DNA from: Sphaerosporella brunnea
Lineage: Eukaryota > Ascomycota > Pezizomycetes > Pezizales > Pyronemataceae
DNA length: 64,000 nucleotides
Direction: 5' to 3'
NCBI GenBank assembly: GCA_008704415.1
Contig: VXIS01000087.1
Location: 1 to 64,000, forward strand
Shown: in pieces, positions 22,610-34,730 of the stretch
Layout of the letters: each line of letters opens with the position of its first letter
How positions within the stretch are numbered: position 1 is the stretch's first letter
Translations under genes and position numbers: made by a program
The notes under the pieces: model-generated
Seen by the model: the letters and a program-made list of their open reading frames with translations, nothing else
Database searches by the model: none
Told to the model about the DNA's origin: nothing

Positions 22610-23855
22610 ATGCCGCTCAAGCTCCGACCCAAGGACGTCACCTACCTGAAGAAGGGGGTTCGTTTTCCCTTCCGCCCCAATTCCTCCAGAAAAGCGAGAA
22701 GAAATTTCGGCCACTGACACTCGTCGCTCGCTCCTCGCACAGGTGGTCCGCCAAAACTGGTCTCCCGTCACGCTCTACAACCTTACCCGGCTCGCGAAGC
22801 AGCGCACAAACGGGCGCACGTTTTTCCAGCAGAAATATGCGGCGAAGCAGGAGACGCGCAGGTACCACGGAGAACACTTGACGGCGCGGCAATGGCAGAA
22901 CATTTTCAGGCACTCGTTGAAATCCGTGGTGCCCATGAACACCCATGAACTAGCATCTACCGATGGTTCTGAGTATGGTGCCGGAAGAGGAAGTGGTTTG
23001 GATGGTGTTGAGAGGAAATATATCCCTCCGGTACCGTACATGAACCAGACGTATGCTCCGATGGAGCGGAGACTCGACATGGCCATCTTTAGGGCTATGT
23101 TTGCCAGCTCGGCTCTCCAGGCGAGACAGTTTGTTATCCATGGCTTTGTGAAGGTCAATGGAAAGAAGGTGGGTGCCTACACTGATGCATGGGGAGTGCA
23201 AATGCCTAAATATCGCAGATGCAATACCCCCAGTACATGCTCAACCCTGGTGACATGTTCAGCGTCGACATCGAGAAGGTTCTGTTCGCAACGGGAGCAC
23301 CGAAGGGACTGCCACGCAGCATAGACCCAAAGTGGAAGGCGAAGAAGAAGGGAGGATCCGCCTCAGCCGAGGAAGATGCTAAGGAAGGCGCTGAGGATGC
23401 TGGCTCCAAAGAAGCGGATGCCAAACCAGCTAAGGCCGAGGCCACCAAGGAAGATACCAACTCTGCGGAAACTGAGGCCCCCGCTGAGGCCGAGGCTGAG
23501 GAACAAAAGACGGAGTACAACAAGAGCAAAGAGCTTTCCTCGGGCAAGGACTGGTGGAACGACCCCAACCGCGACAAGATTTTCGATCCCTTGAAGCCTT
23601 ACCGCACCCCGTGGAGGCCCCGGTACTACCTCAGCGCCTTCGCTTTCATTCCGAGGTATCTTGAGGTCAACCACAACATTGGACATGCCGTGTACCTGCG
23701 GGATCCCGTGGCAAGACCGGGTCAGAGTGAGGTTCGTTGCACTTGCAGGATTGGGAGGGTGTGGAATGTGAGGCTAACGACACGCATAGGTGCCGACGCC
23801 ATTCCACCAGGAGACAATGCAGTTGGCGTATGCCTGGTGGCTGCGGCGGAGATAG
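22610..23855 (+). CDS. NAM9: Mitochondrial small-subunit ribosomal protein uS4m (NAM9)
   Basis: Four exons, 22610-22657, 22743-23168, 23219-23731 and 23790-23855, give 350 residues. All three introns (85, 50 and 58 nt) are phase 0. The first exon encodes [16 protein letters not shown]; splicing yields [16 protein letters not shown]. The S4 RNA-binding domain is clear: [20 protein letters not shown], then [10 protein letters not shown] joined to [18 protein letters not shown] charged Ala/Glu/Lys insertion follows, then the C-terminal fungal region with [17 protein letters not shown] and the last exon [17 protein letters not shown]. The protein is an early-assembling component of the mitochondrial 37S subunit; in yeast NAM9 mutations suppress mitochondrial ochre codons. 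It is intact, unlike its divergent neighbour. Confidence 0.93.
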
Positions 23856-24014
23856 ATACCCGACAAAAGTGGGCTGGTGGGGGTTACTTGGATTTCACAA
23901 ACAGAAAATTTATGTATGGTTTTCGCAAATATGAATTCCGCTTGTACAATCATATTTCCCGTGTATAGTTCGCGAGGTATAATGTAGCATCCTGAAGAAA
24001 AATGACACCTCCAG

Positions 24015-24806
24015 CTAAACGCCCAGGCACTGGCGCTCAAACAGGTCCTCTTCCCACCCCCGTTTCGAGTACCGCATACACCACCTCAAATCGCCTTCTT
24101 TCTTTCTGCCCCACGCGAGGGCCTCTGTGCCGCTGCTGCGCTCCCCCACACCCTCGCCGACCTCTGAGAAATAGCAAACATAGTGGAGGGCCTCAGCGAC
24201 ATTCGCCAACTCCTGCCACCACTCGCACTGCCTAACATCACCCCTATTAACAACAGCAAACCTCCAGTCCGCGGTCCACGGCATGCGGATATCGGAAAAC
24301 TCCTTGGCCTCGCCGGGGTCCACACACGTCTGGTTCGTCATCTGGCGCATGGCCCAGAAGAGGTTGCTGAACTTGTTGCTGTCGAGGCGCGCGGGGTCCG
24401 GCAGCAGCCCACACCCGTAGATGGGGATCGTCAGCTTTTGGTGCGCTTGCAGCAGCGCCCGCTCGTACGCTTTCGCGACCGGCTCCACGCTGCCGCGCGA
24501 CGCGATCATCGCGTCCGCCCCGTGCTGTCCGCCGGGCGAGGAGTAGGGCGCCGGCACCGTGAGCGCGGCTGCTGGCGCGCCCGCGCCGTCGGGCGGCATG
24601 TACGCTGGGAAGTCGCAGTTGTAGCTGTGCTCCGTGAAGATCGGCCCCCACTGGTCGCTGTAGGTCGTCGAGGTCGTGTGGTTGCAGTACGGGCTGGAGT
24701 CGGCGGCTGGGAACGGCGGGGCGTTGGCTATCGGCGAGGCTGGGTGGCCGGCGGTGAGCAGCGGGAGCAGCAACATCACCGGCGGGACGAAACTGCGCGG
24801 AAACAT
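24015..24806 (-). CDS. Secreted Cys-containing fungal protein, unknown function
   Basis: Single exon, 263 residues from the ATG at 24806. The frame is open further upstream, but this Met begins a good signal peptide: MFPRSFVPPVMLLLPLLTAG, with cleavage likely after GHPA or nearby. The mature part has paired cysteines (YCNH, YNCDFP, YGCGLL, QTCVDPG, RQCEWW, YVCYF, RWCMRY), suggesting disulfides, plus NHT and NQT N-glycosylation sites. No catalytic motif or known domain is recognised. A small secreted or cell-surface protein is likely. Confidence 0.7.
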   Translation of the reverse strand: MFPRSFVPPVMLLLPLLTAGHPASPIANAPPFPAADSSPYCNHTTSTTYSDQWGPIFTEHSYNCDFPAYMPPDGAGAPAAALTVPAPYSSPGGQHGADAMIASRGSVEPVAKAYERALLQAHQKLTIPIYGCGLLPDPARLDSNKFSNLFWAMRQMTNQTCVDPGEAKEFSDIRMPWTADWRFAVVNRGDVRQCEWWQELANVAEALHYVCYFSEVGEGVGERSSGTEALAWGRKKEGDLRWCMRYSKRGWEEDLFERQCLGV

Positions 24807-27050
24807 CGTGACTGATGCTACGTTGATGGGGAAGAGCTGGAGAAGTTCTGGGACCGAAACTGGAGCTTGAGCTTGAGCGCGGTGCTCGGAGCTGTGGCAG
24901 CCGTTTACGTAGCTGGCCCTACAGGGAAGTGCGTGGCGATTATGTGAGGCACCGCTTTGTATGGCCAATAGAGAAGGATTGGGACGAAGGCGCACGTGGG
25001 GAAACGGCAGTTCGGGGACTCGCGAGTGCTTGGCTGTGTGGCACTATCGTTGCGATGGGATGGATGAAAGCGAGCTCTTTGACACCTGCCTACTCCACAT
25101 CGAGTCGTTGGGCCGACGGATATTAACAGTGCGTGCGCATGCAGGTGTTCTGTTTCTCAAGCAGTTCTCTTCACAAGCCCACATACACAGGCCATGCATC
25201 CAATCCAAGCGAAGCGCTGATTCCTAGCCGAGTGCTTCCCAGTGACTCAGTTCGAACGTTTGCCAGACAAGAGGCTGTCGGCCCACCCAGAAGGGAACGC
25301 AACAGGTGAAAGCGAAATGTCTCAGCCCGTCAGTCTAAATTGCGAGTGGCCTATCTGGATCGTCTTGAGCTCGAGAGATGTGATCTGTCAGCTGCAGCTT
25401 CGGTCGATCCTGGTGCAATTGTCCCGACGATTCCTCACATATTCATCGCAGAGTGCCCGACACTTAGTCGGGCTAGCGGCTTGGCATTGCGCAAAATTGA
25501 CTCGCCGAAAATCTTACCTGATTTAGAAGTGTCGAGTGAGATCTCTGCATGTGGATAAACCACAAATGGAAGCATCGAGTGAGATGATGTGTATAGCCTA
25601 AAGTGGTGCACAGTCTATCACTCATATTGCCGGATTGGGCTAAGAGCCTCACAATTTATCACCCATATTGCCTTAATAGGTAGAAAGAGTCTCAGCCAAA
25701 GATAGAGCCCGCCCATACCAAAAGGGTGTTTTTTCAGCCCTTATAACTCCACAACCGCTACCCCAAATCGAGATCTTTGTTTCTATGGTTGTTTAATAAA
25801 TGCTTTTTTTTGTTGCGTTGTGGAGTAAAGGTTGGCGGAGGGGGTCGTTTTGAGCGCCAACGCACTGTCCGTCTAAGTGTACGGCACTTTTTGCTTTTTC
25901 ACTTTTCGCGTGTCCTTTTGGGTGGGACAGCATCGCTCACGCAACTGATGAGTGCAACTGTCAGGCGCCCCCACCTGAGACACCGCCGTCTTGAACGATA
26001 TCGATGGCTAATGCATGTGCAGTGCAGTGCAGGCGAACTTCTCTAAACGCGATTTCTTCTTGCTCGTGGTTGCCGCGGAGGCGGCTGGAATCACTTGCCG
26101 CATCAGTAAACGCCTGTCGACGGCCCCCACGGCCAGTCGTTTCTTTCCAGCATGCATGCATGCGATCATGAAACAGTGGTTTTTGTTTTTATTGCTCTGT
26201 TTGTGCCTGCCCCCCCCATTCGTTTCCTGGGCGATCTATGCTTTCGTCGGCAAAAGCGCGCATGGACTTCAAGATTGACGCCGTGCCGTTGTGTTTCTCT
26301 TCAATCCCTCCGATATCTGTGATACAAAAGTGCAAATGCAACCCCAAGGCCTAGTCTTCGTTTCTGGAAAACAAAAAAAAACAAAAAAAAAAACAAGACA
26401 CAGAACAACGCATCGGCGCCCACCCGACCGGGGGGGAAGTGCAATTGCGTACATAAGTCACATCAGGTGCAGCAAGTTTTGCATATGTGTATGCCTACAT
26501 AGAGTACATATACATCATGTGTGCGTGCGCGGCACAGCAGCAGCATTCGAAGCTTTTTTGGAGGCACGGCTGAATCGCCGACAGCTCGAGCTCGTTGTAA
26601 TCGGCATCTGCGGTAATGGGTATGAGCGATATGAGTTGATATCGATAGGAGCTTTGGGGCTTCGTTCTGCCCGCCCGCTTTCTGGATCTCCTCGGGTATC
26701 ATATCGGCATATACCGGTGGGTACTTCTGTAGGTATCACCGCGCCCATTTGGTGTTTTTGCCGGACTGTCTTGGGCCCAGAGAAACAAAAACATACCGTG
26801 CGTGCCACACACACACACCAAGGCTCACATTTTCTCGCCCACATTGTCTTTCCCCCCCCCCCATAGCACCAAGTTGGGAAATCTGCATGTTCCCGCAGAC
26901 TGATCCTGGGCAGCTCGCCAGTTAGTTTGCTGGTTCCCCTTCCCCTGTAAGTGCCGTTCCCCCAACCTGCTCAGCCCATCAACTATAATAACAACCTGTC
27001 CCGTGGCCATCCCCAACTTCTTCATCTCTCATCGCACAACACGCAACAGA
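24807..27050. other. Long intergenic stretch
   Basis: No supported gene in 2.2 kb. A short repeated motif, tatcac(t/c)catattgcc, occurs at about 25617-25632 and 25658-25673. A-rich runs lie at 26369-26394 and a C-run near 26852-26862. The right end is the promoter of the methyltransferase gene. Confidence 0.4.
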
Positions 27051-28721
27051 ATGGCTACTACCGCCGAAGAAATCGAGGTCGATCCGTCGGTATATATGCA
27101 CACTGACTTCCGCCTTGCGATGGAGCACGCTCGCTAACGGGACGGCAAGCTGGATATTGGCACCAATGACGACAGCGACTACGGAACTTCCATCTATGGC
27201 TCTTCCACCGAGAGCTTGTCCTCGAGTATTTCCGAATACATCTTCGAGAACGGCAAGTTACACGCACTTGAGGAAGAGGGACCGCGGTAGGTGCATAGTA
27301 TGTATTAATGCAATCAATCAATCGATATAGGCCGTAGATACCATGCCTACTATGGGACAGAGAAAAACATGCTACCGACCGACGAGGTATCTATCGCCGT
27401 GTCTATAGCAAATTGAGTGCTGATGGGTGAGCAGAAAGAGCAAGATCGGCTCGACATGCACCACGAGATTATCTTGCAGATTTTGGAGGGTCGCCTTTTC
27501 GATGCGCCGATCGGCAAAACACCGCAGAAAATCCTGGATGTTGGAACCGGAACGGGGATTTGGGCTATCGATGTGGCGGACATGTTCCCAATGGCGGAGG
27601 TCAGTGGGACGGATTTGAGGTTTGTGCAACCACCTTCTGGGCCGTGGTCGTTACTGACGGAATGGTAGTCCTATCCAACCGAAATGGTAAGTGGAAAGCT
27701 GCATCGCGCAATTGCCGATTGGATTTTGCGTTCGGGCTTTTCTTCTTGCAAAGGGGGTCCTTGATGCAAACAGCGGAAAACTAACACGGACACTCCAATT
27801 CTTGCAGGGTTCCACCGAATTGGTACGTAAGCTAAAGTTTATCCTGCCTTATCCCCGATGGTCCTGACTTCCTCACAGCAAATTCGAAGTGGACGATGCC
27901 GAGCGACGCTGGACATACAAGGAGGTACGTCTTTCAGAGCTCTTCAGAAGCCTTGCAATTTTACAAACCAAATCAGGGTTTGTTCGACTTCATCCACTGC
28001 CGTAACCTTGGCGGGAGCATCAACAACTGGTCCAATCTCGCAGCCGAAATCTATCGCTGCACCAAACCGGGAGGCTACGCGGAGCTAGCAGAGCTTGGTT
28101 CCAAGGGTACACGCTTCAGAGATCTACATGGCGAGACGGGGGCTGACGGAACAAGTTCTCTGCGACGACGGAACTATGAAGGATGACAACCCCTTCAAGA
28201 TCTACAGCGAGGTGACGATAAAAGCGATGGAAGCGATGGGCCGGACATGGCCCACGGCGAACAGCCTCGTGCAAACACTTAAAAATGCTGGATTTGTGGA
28301 TGTGACGGTATGCAGTACACACGCTCGGTTTTTCTCGCCTGTCTGCGTCTAACAGTGTTGCCTAGCTCACGGTTTACAAACAACCATTCGGGCCTTGGTA
28401 TAACCCTTAACCTCGGGAAGGTGAAGGATGTCAGTGCTGATAACAAGCAGGCCGAAAGACAAGAGACTCAAACATATCGGCGCCATGGCAATGGTCATGG
28501 CCGAAACGGGCCTCGAGGCGTATGGCCTTGCGGCGATGACACGAATTTTGAAGATGGATCCCGTTGAGGCTATGGCCATCTGTAAAGACGCCTTCAAGGC
28601 TATCAAGAATCGACACACCCACATGTACAACGAACTGTACGATCCCCATCTTTACCTTCCCGAATTCGCAGATGTTGACGTTTCACATAGGTTTGTCGTC
28701 TATGGAAAGAAGCCGGAGTAA
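27051..28721 (+). CDS. LaeA-like SAM-dependent methyltransferase
   Basis: Eleven exons give 348 residues: 27051-27089, 27150-27252, 27331-27386, 27435-27619, 27669-27686, 27808-27822, 27879-27924, 27977-28106, 28156-28307, 28366-28397, 28451-28721. Each join restores the family: ENG|RRYHAYYGTEKN, LPTDE|KEQDRLD, TDLSPIQPKWVPPNCKFEVD, YKE|GLFDFIHCRNLGGS, VLCDDGTMKDDNP, LTVYKQPFGPWPKDKRLK. The SAM-binding motif I is ILDVGTGTGIWAIDVADMFP. Exons 5 and 6 are only 18 and 15 nt. The second intron starts GCAAGT, a GC-AG intron. Proteins of this group include LaeA, a nuclear regulator of secondary metabolism, but most paralogues are uncharacterised; no biosynthetic cluster is visible nearby. The methyl acceptor is unknown. 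Confidence 0.88.
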
Positions 28722-28946
28722 CGAGGGAAATGAGTAGTGAGGATATGTTTTGTCATGATACGATGAACGATCGCGCAGCGTTTCATTTGATCGCAGCTAA
28801 ACCCATTTGTGAAAACGCAACCAGTAGACATACGTACCTTCTGGTCTGTCTTGAACTTTCTCTTTCGTGTTCAAGGCCTTGACTACAAGCGCCGAAACCT
28901 GTCCAGTTTCAGTATTGGTCGCAGGATAGCGCTCGCTATACAAATT
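28722..28946. other. 3' flank of the methyltransferase gene
   Basis: No gene seen before the MITE. Confidence 0.4.
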
Positions 28947-29065
28947 TACCGTAGAGATTCGGTACTAAGGCAATGTGGCAAAGTCACTGCGCTCTGTGGA
29001 GAAGTCACTCAGCCTCATGGCAAAGTCACTTAGCCACATTGCCTCAGTACTGAATCTCTACGGTA
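28947..29065. mobile_element. 119-bp MITE, TACCGTA family, copy 1
   Basis: Long imperfect terminal inverted repeats of about 33 bp, TACCGTAGAG... and ...CTCTACGGTA, enclose a core with repeated AAGTCACT. It matches 51820-51938, which has the same length, in inverse orientation. If the outer TA is the target duplication, it is of Tc1/mariner type. It has no coding capacity. Confidence 0.8.
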
Positions 29066-29679
29066 GCACTCTGAGGGTTCAAGCATTGCTGAGAGCTCCG
29101 CGGTTGTTGGGTTGTATGCAATCCATTATTATTATTTTTTTTTCGTTGTGGGGCTGTTGGACCATGTTGAGTGATAAACTGTGAAGATAGGCTCGAACTT
29201 TTATTCAGCAGAAGGAGGAGAAAAAGGAAGAAGAGTTAGTTAGTTGTCTGCGTGTGTCGAATATGGCAGCGAAGATTTGGGCGAGTCATAAAATATCACT
29301 AGAATAAGTACATACTCTGCACAGGGCGTCGCCACCTAAACCTCGGGTATTCGCTGCTTTTTGGGGGTTCAAAGCGTTACAATTACCCCGGTCGATGGGG
29401 GAGTCTTGCTATTCCGCCTGATAATTATACTTTCCGGCTTGGATAGAGAATTGTGGGGATTGTGTCCTCTTGGGATATGGTAAGTAATGACATGAGATAC
29501 TGAGGTATGCCATGCCACGTTTGGGGAAACGCGTTAACGGTCAGCTGTATTCCAAACGGAGTAAGTTGGGTGGGGGAAAGGAAATGACTTTTGAGAGCAA
29601 GAGGGGGGGGGATTAAAGGTCGGTATGGTGAATTGTAGGTATGTAGTTGTCGCGCTTGCCCCGGCAACCACGGTTACAG
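29066..29679. other. Intergenic, no supported gene
   Basis: I see nothing gene-like. A poly-T run lies at about 29130-29138 and GGGG runs near 29600-29610. Confidence 0.4.
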
Positions 29680-29825
29680 CGACTCTCTCCCTATAGGAAT
29701 ATTGTATACAGGAATAATCTCCCTCCAAGAATACGGGTGACCGAGTTTGTATGGGCAAGCCACTCTCTCTATAGGAATTTTCACTTTACAAGACGCTGCC
29801 GACCGTATTCTTATAGAGAGAGTCG
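29680..29825. mobile_element. Possible 146-bp MITE with 20-bp inverted ends
   Basis: CGACTCTCTCCCTATAGGAA at the left is repeated inverted at the right (tattcttatagagagagtcg). A third partial copy, cactctctctataggaat, lies inside at about 29761-29778. No clear target duplication and no similarity to the TACCGTA family. Confidence 0.5.
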
Positions 29826-29954
29826 ACCGTACATACCGAGCGCTGGTTGGCACGGACGTTCGGAGACTAAGCTGGCTGGCTGCTGGTTTACTCAGTGGGC
29901 GTTGGATTTTTTTGGCCAGCCAAGGATGGGATTGTTGATGTTTTGCCACAGCTT

Positions 29955-29982
29955 CTCCAGAGTAGAGGCCTCTACTCTGGAG
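29955..29982. repeat. 28-bp perfect palindrome
   Basis: CTCCAGAGTAGAGG is followed at once by its exact reverse complement, with no loop. It could form a cruciform or be the junction of a small inverted duplication. Confidence 0.8.
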
Positions 29983-30776
29983 CCATGATATGAGCTGGTG
30001 CGGGAGCAATGGATCTCGCAGCTAGGGACCTGCTTGAAAACTGGTTTCCTGCAGGCCTTGCGGTTGTCTTTTTAAAGGAATGCATGGTGTTTATCTCAAC
30101 GAAACGAGAGATCGAAGCCCTGTCCTCTCAACGTATCCACGGGTCCATTTAAAATTCTCATTGCTAGTCGATTGCGTTGCCCTGCACGCTGTCTATCCCG
30201 ATTCCCGACATCTTCCCCGTGTCCAATCGATGCTTCACGGGCCTTTTCGGCGACCTCTGCAGGGACTCAGAGAACCATTCAATCGACACGCCCTGTCTGC
30301 GTTTTTGTCCATTGGCTCGTTTATGCTTCCCTGGCTGCAAGCTCATTGGTGACCTGGGGCGTGTTGGGATCGACACCGCGCCATGCGTTGGCTTTACGCT
30401 CTCTGATTGGTCCGTTGCAACGTCCACCGCGAACGCGATGCGCACTCGCGCGACGGAACACTCGGTTTTACCACCTCATCGGACTATGTACTCTACATGT
30501 CACGGCGCGGATATGTGCTTAGTGGCTTCCGCAGACTTGGACCCTCACTGTGCTGCAACCATCGACCTCTCGAGGAAAGGGAAAGGGTCGACCACGAGTG
30601 GCCTCTGTCGATATGCGTGTGCCCTTCGGGTGATTGAGGAGGCACCAGCCCCGCAATGGTGGGGGGTGGGTTTCCGCGAGCATTAAAGCCCCACGAGGGC
30701 CGTTGGTACTCTGGTCTGCTGGAAGAGAATTGGGGATTTCTTGTTTCTTCTGCCCGCACCTGCATATTCGGTCGCC
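29983..30776. other. Promoter region of the betaine-lipid synthase gene
   Basis: No supported gene. Several long overlapping frames exist but none looks like a known protein. Confidence 0.4.
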
Positions 30777-33494
30777 ATGACGGCACAGCCTTTCACTCCG
30801 CTCGATCTCGAGATCTTCTTTCTCGGCGGGCTATTGTTTGCTACCACCTTAACCGTTTATCTCGCGACACACTATGCCGGTCCTTACGTGGTCTTCGCCT
30901 ACAATTGCTTCTTCAAGCCTATCAGCGCGTCGGAGAAGGGCTCGCAGCTCAGTGGCCAGCAGGCTGCTCTGGAGAGCTTTTACAAGGGACAGGCAGCAAT
31001 CTATGATGCGACAAGATCACGGCTATTGAGGGGTAGGGAGGAGATGATGGCCCTTGCAGCTGCTCAGCTGCGGCTGAAGAACGAGAGGGAGGGGTTCAAA
31101 AAGAGAGTCTGGGTCGATGTGCGTGTCTCATGATGTGAGGATTCTTCTTGTGTGTCGCAGCTGACAGCTTGCTGTATAGATTGGTGGTGGCACGGGATGG
31201 AACATCGAACAACTGAACAAGTACATGTCCGTTCCGGACAATTTCTCGGAGGTCTACCTCGTCGACCTGTCACCCAGTCTGTGCGCCGTCGCGGAAAAGC
31301 GTTTCCAGAAACTTGGGTTCAAGAATGTCCACGTTGTCTGCACGGATGCTCGGTCTTTCCGCTTGGAAAGTACTGGGGAGGGCGTTGAACGCAAAGCCGA
31401 CTGGATTAGCATGAGCTATTCGCTGAGCATGATCCCTGAGTAAGCCCTGCTCCACATGTTTCTGCGCGAGCGCAATTTTGCAAGGATCCTGACCGCTGTT
31501 CTCTACAGTTACTACTCGGTGATCGATTCGTTGTCGAACCTACTCTCTCCGGCCGGGGTTATCAGCGTCTCCGACTTTTACGTGCAGTCTTCCACAAACA
31601 TAAGCGCGAAGACTTCGGTCACGGGTGGTGTCTTGGGCCGACACGTCAACTGGTTTTCACGACAGTTTTGGAGAATCTGGTTCGAGTTCGACAGAGTGAA
31701 CTTGGACGAAGGCCGTCGAGACTACCTGGAATATAAATTTGGAACTGTCTTGAGTGTCAATGAAAGGTGTCGTAGCTTGGATTCTACAGTGGAGGTGAAA
31801 GCTGACACTCAGGCTTAGGAACGTCCTCCTTGGTGGTATCCCCTACTATGTGTGGGTTGGATGCCCCAAGACGGCTCTTCACAACACCGACGCCCTGGCA
31901 AAGTTCGACGCCGCAGCTACCAACTCTCCCTACCTTTCGCCTGTCCGCCATGAAGAAACCCGCAACGCCGTTACCACCACATTGACCGCGAATACCGCTC
32001 GCCAGCTCCGCTCCAAGGGCTTCGAGGCGGCTGTGTTGAACCTCTCTGTCGGCCTTCCGCTGCCCTCCTTCTTTTACCAGAACAACCACTTCCGCATCTA
32101 CTACAACGAGCTTCTCGAGAAGCACACCCAGTTCAACAATTCCTACATTTACGCTTTCACCTGGGAGGACGCGCGAGTTGACCAGCGTCTTCTCAAGCTC
32201 AATTCCGAGGATGTGGTTCTTGCGATCACCTCTGCCGGTGACAACCTTCTGTCCTACATCTGCGATGCTTCCCCGAAGCGAGTCCACGCCGTTGACCTGA
32301 ACCCATCGCAAAACCACCTTCTAGAGTTGAAACTGGCCTGCTTCACCGCTGTCCTGCCTCACGACGACATCTGGCAGATTTTCGGTGAGGGAAAGCACCC
32401 ACAGTTCCGCGATATCTTGATTTCCAAGCTTTCTCCCCACCTAAGCTCTCGTGCTTTCCAATTTTGGCTGGAACGCACCAACGTCTTTACCAACGTCAAC
32501 GGAGGTGGTCTGTACGAGACTGGACAATCTGGCATCGCCCTGCGAGCAACGAAATGGTTGTTCCGTATCTTTGGAGTCACAGCGCATGTCAAGGCTATGT
32601 GTGCCGCGACTACTCTCAACGAGCAACTCGAGATCTGGCGCTCCAAGGTTCGCCCTGTGATTCTTAGCCAGTGGCTCTCGTGGGGTCTCATCGGAAACGA
32701 GCGCTTCCTGTGGAAAGCTCTGGGTGTGCCCGTCAACCAGCGAAACATGATTCTCGAGGACTACTACATGCGGGAGCAGGCTCGCGGCAACTATATCAAG
32801 AGCGGCAACGGCGGCAACGCCATGTGGAACTACGTTGTTGACACTCTGGATCCCGTGGTCGAAAACAGTCTTTTGGGCTCTGACAACTACTTTTATCTCC
32901 TGTGTCTGCAGGGCCGCTACACTAAGCAGTCGCACCCAGCTTACCTCGCGCCAAGCAACTATAAGAAGCTTACCACCCCCGGTGCATTCTCGGGTGTGCG
33001 GATCCACACTGATGAGATCAACGAGGTGCTTGCACGGCTGAAGCCTGGAACTCTGACTGTTGCGGTTTGTGATACCCATCCTTTTGGAGCTTACTCCTTC
33101 TAATATATTTTTCAGGTGGTCATGGACAGTATGGACTGGTTCGATACTGATGGTATCGAGGCACGCTCCCAGATCCGTAGACTTAATTCGTCGATGAAGG
33201 TTGGGGGCAGGGTGCTACTGCGCAGCGCTGGTCTGACGCCTTGGTACACCAAGGTATTCGAAGAAGAGGGCTTCACTGCGAAGAGAGTTGGCACCAGAAA
33301 TCCTGGTACCTGTATTGACCGGTATGATTCCTTCCATATTTTTTTCACCTTCCTCTTTTATCTTCCCGTGAGACATCGCTAACATTTGAATCAAAAGTGT
33401 AAATATGTACGCCTCCACCTGGATCTGTACAAAGCGAAAGGATGTTCCTGCGGAAAGGACACGATCGGGCAGCGTGGAAAACTTGCAGTTATGA
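30777..33494 (+). CDS. BTA1: Betaine-lipid (DGTS) synthase BTA1
   Basis: Six exons, 30777-31118, 31180-31439, 31509-31766, 31819-33064, 33116-33321 and 33398-33494, give 802 residues. An N-terminal membrane segment (residues about 13-34, FFLGGLLFATTLTVYLATHY) is followed by a BtaB-like methyltransferase with motif I VDIGGGTGWNIEQLN at about 113-127 and SYSLSMIPDYYSVID. From about residue 300 comes a BtaA-like (DUF3419) domain: YAFTWEDARVDQRLL, SAGDNLLSYI, AVDLNPSQNHLLELK and VMDSMDWFD. The two halves transfer a 3-amino-3-carboxypropyl group from SAM to diacylglycerol and then N-methylate it three times. The product, diacylglyceryl-trimethylhomoserine, replaces phosphatidylcholine when phosphate is short. 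All five introns (51-76 nt) restore motifs. The gene is intact and likely acts at the ER. Confidence 0.93.
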
Positions 33495-34730
33495 TGATGA
33501 TTTTGGCGTTGAGGATGGTTACTGTTTTTTGTTTTTTTTTGTTGTATTGTGTACTTATTAGTGGGTGATAAGTGATAAACGGGTATGTACGACTCTCAAT
33601 ATGAATGACCTGGTACAATTTGTGCAATTATAACTGCCGTCCGGAATAGAGGCATTCCTGCGCCGTTAATTGTGATTCATGACGGCCTTGCTTGTTTTCG
33701 TTTTTCTACCCTGGACTTTGCGTTCATATTCGTGGCCGGCATTTAGAACAGGTCTCCCGCCTTGTTCTGCACAGACCGCATCTTATCTGCTTCGTGGTTT
33801 TGTCAGTGGCTTAGTCAACCTGGATTATCCAAGGCTTGGCCCCAATCCGCTCCAAAAAGAGGTTGGATCTACAGCCCCAGCCGAGGCGATCACAGAGCCG
33901 ATCCGTAGCTACCCCGCTAAAAAGTTCCAAAGAAAGATCTCTCCGGCGGGGATCGATGTATTTTATACACTCTATCTATCATCGCAATATCCACGACTAC
34001 ATCAACCCCACTCCATCATGATATCGATGGCCCGCAGGCAATATCTACAGTATCGCCGGCCCCAGCTTTACGGATGCAGCCAAGTGAGGCGCTATCTTTC
34101 GACGTGTCCGGCGCATGTGCGTGCCATGCCATCTGCAACCAGGCATGGCTGAACGGCATCGCACAGCGCACGCAAAGATCCTACATACGTCCGTCCGGTC
34201 CTTTTCGCTGAGAATGGTAGGACAAAGCCGGAACCTCGCGGGAGCGCTGACAGCTCTATCTGATTCGCGCAACAATTGGTTCTTGCGAGTGGCTGGTTCC
34301 TGCCCTGTGCTGTTACGTGGACAGCCACCTTCAAATCGCTTTCACCGTCTTTTTCTTTCTAAACTTCTGCTTCTCGACTTTCGCTTTTCCCTCCCCCCCA
34401 ACCCCCCTTTTCACCTCTTTGCCGGTGCCCCCCGTTCGTTTCTTGTCGGCGTAAGGTAAACTATACCAACTCGTCAGCTGTGTTTGGCAATATATCACCA
34501 CCCAGCCCCCCGCTATCTTCATATGTTGGCCTTTCTGACGGAAGCGCGTGCTCGCATCCAGTGTAGCCCACCTTCAATTATCCTATCTGGTCAGGCTCGC
34601 ATCTTCAATTAAATTGCGATACCCTCTGTCTTACCTGCGCGCCGTTTGCGAAAACTAATATTCAATCATCCGTCACCCGACTGCATTCGGCAGTGCAACA
34701 CACACAACATTCCAGGCAGCATCGTTTACT
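33495..34730. other. Intergenic, promoter and 5' UTR of the next gene
   Basis: No supported gene in 1.2 kb. Pyrimidine-rich stretches at 34360-34450 are typical of a fungal promoter or 5' UTR. Confidence 0.4.

Noticed and set aside
26360..26400. Poly-A retroelement tail
   Set aside because: A-rich run without a LINE or SINE body before it.
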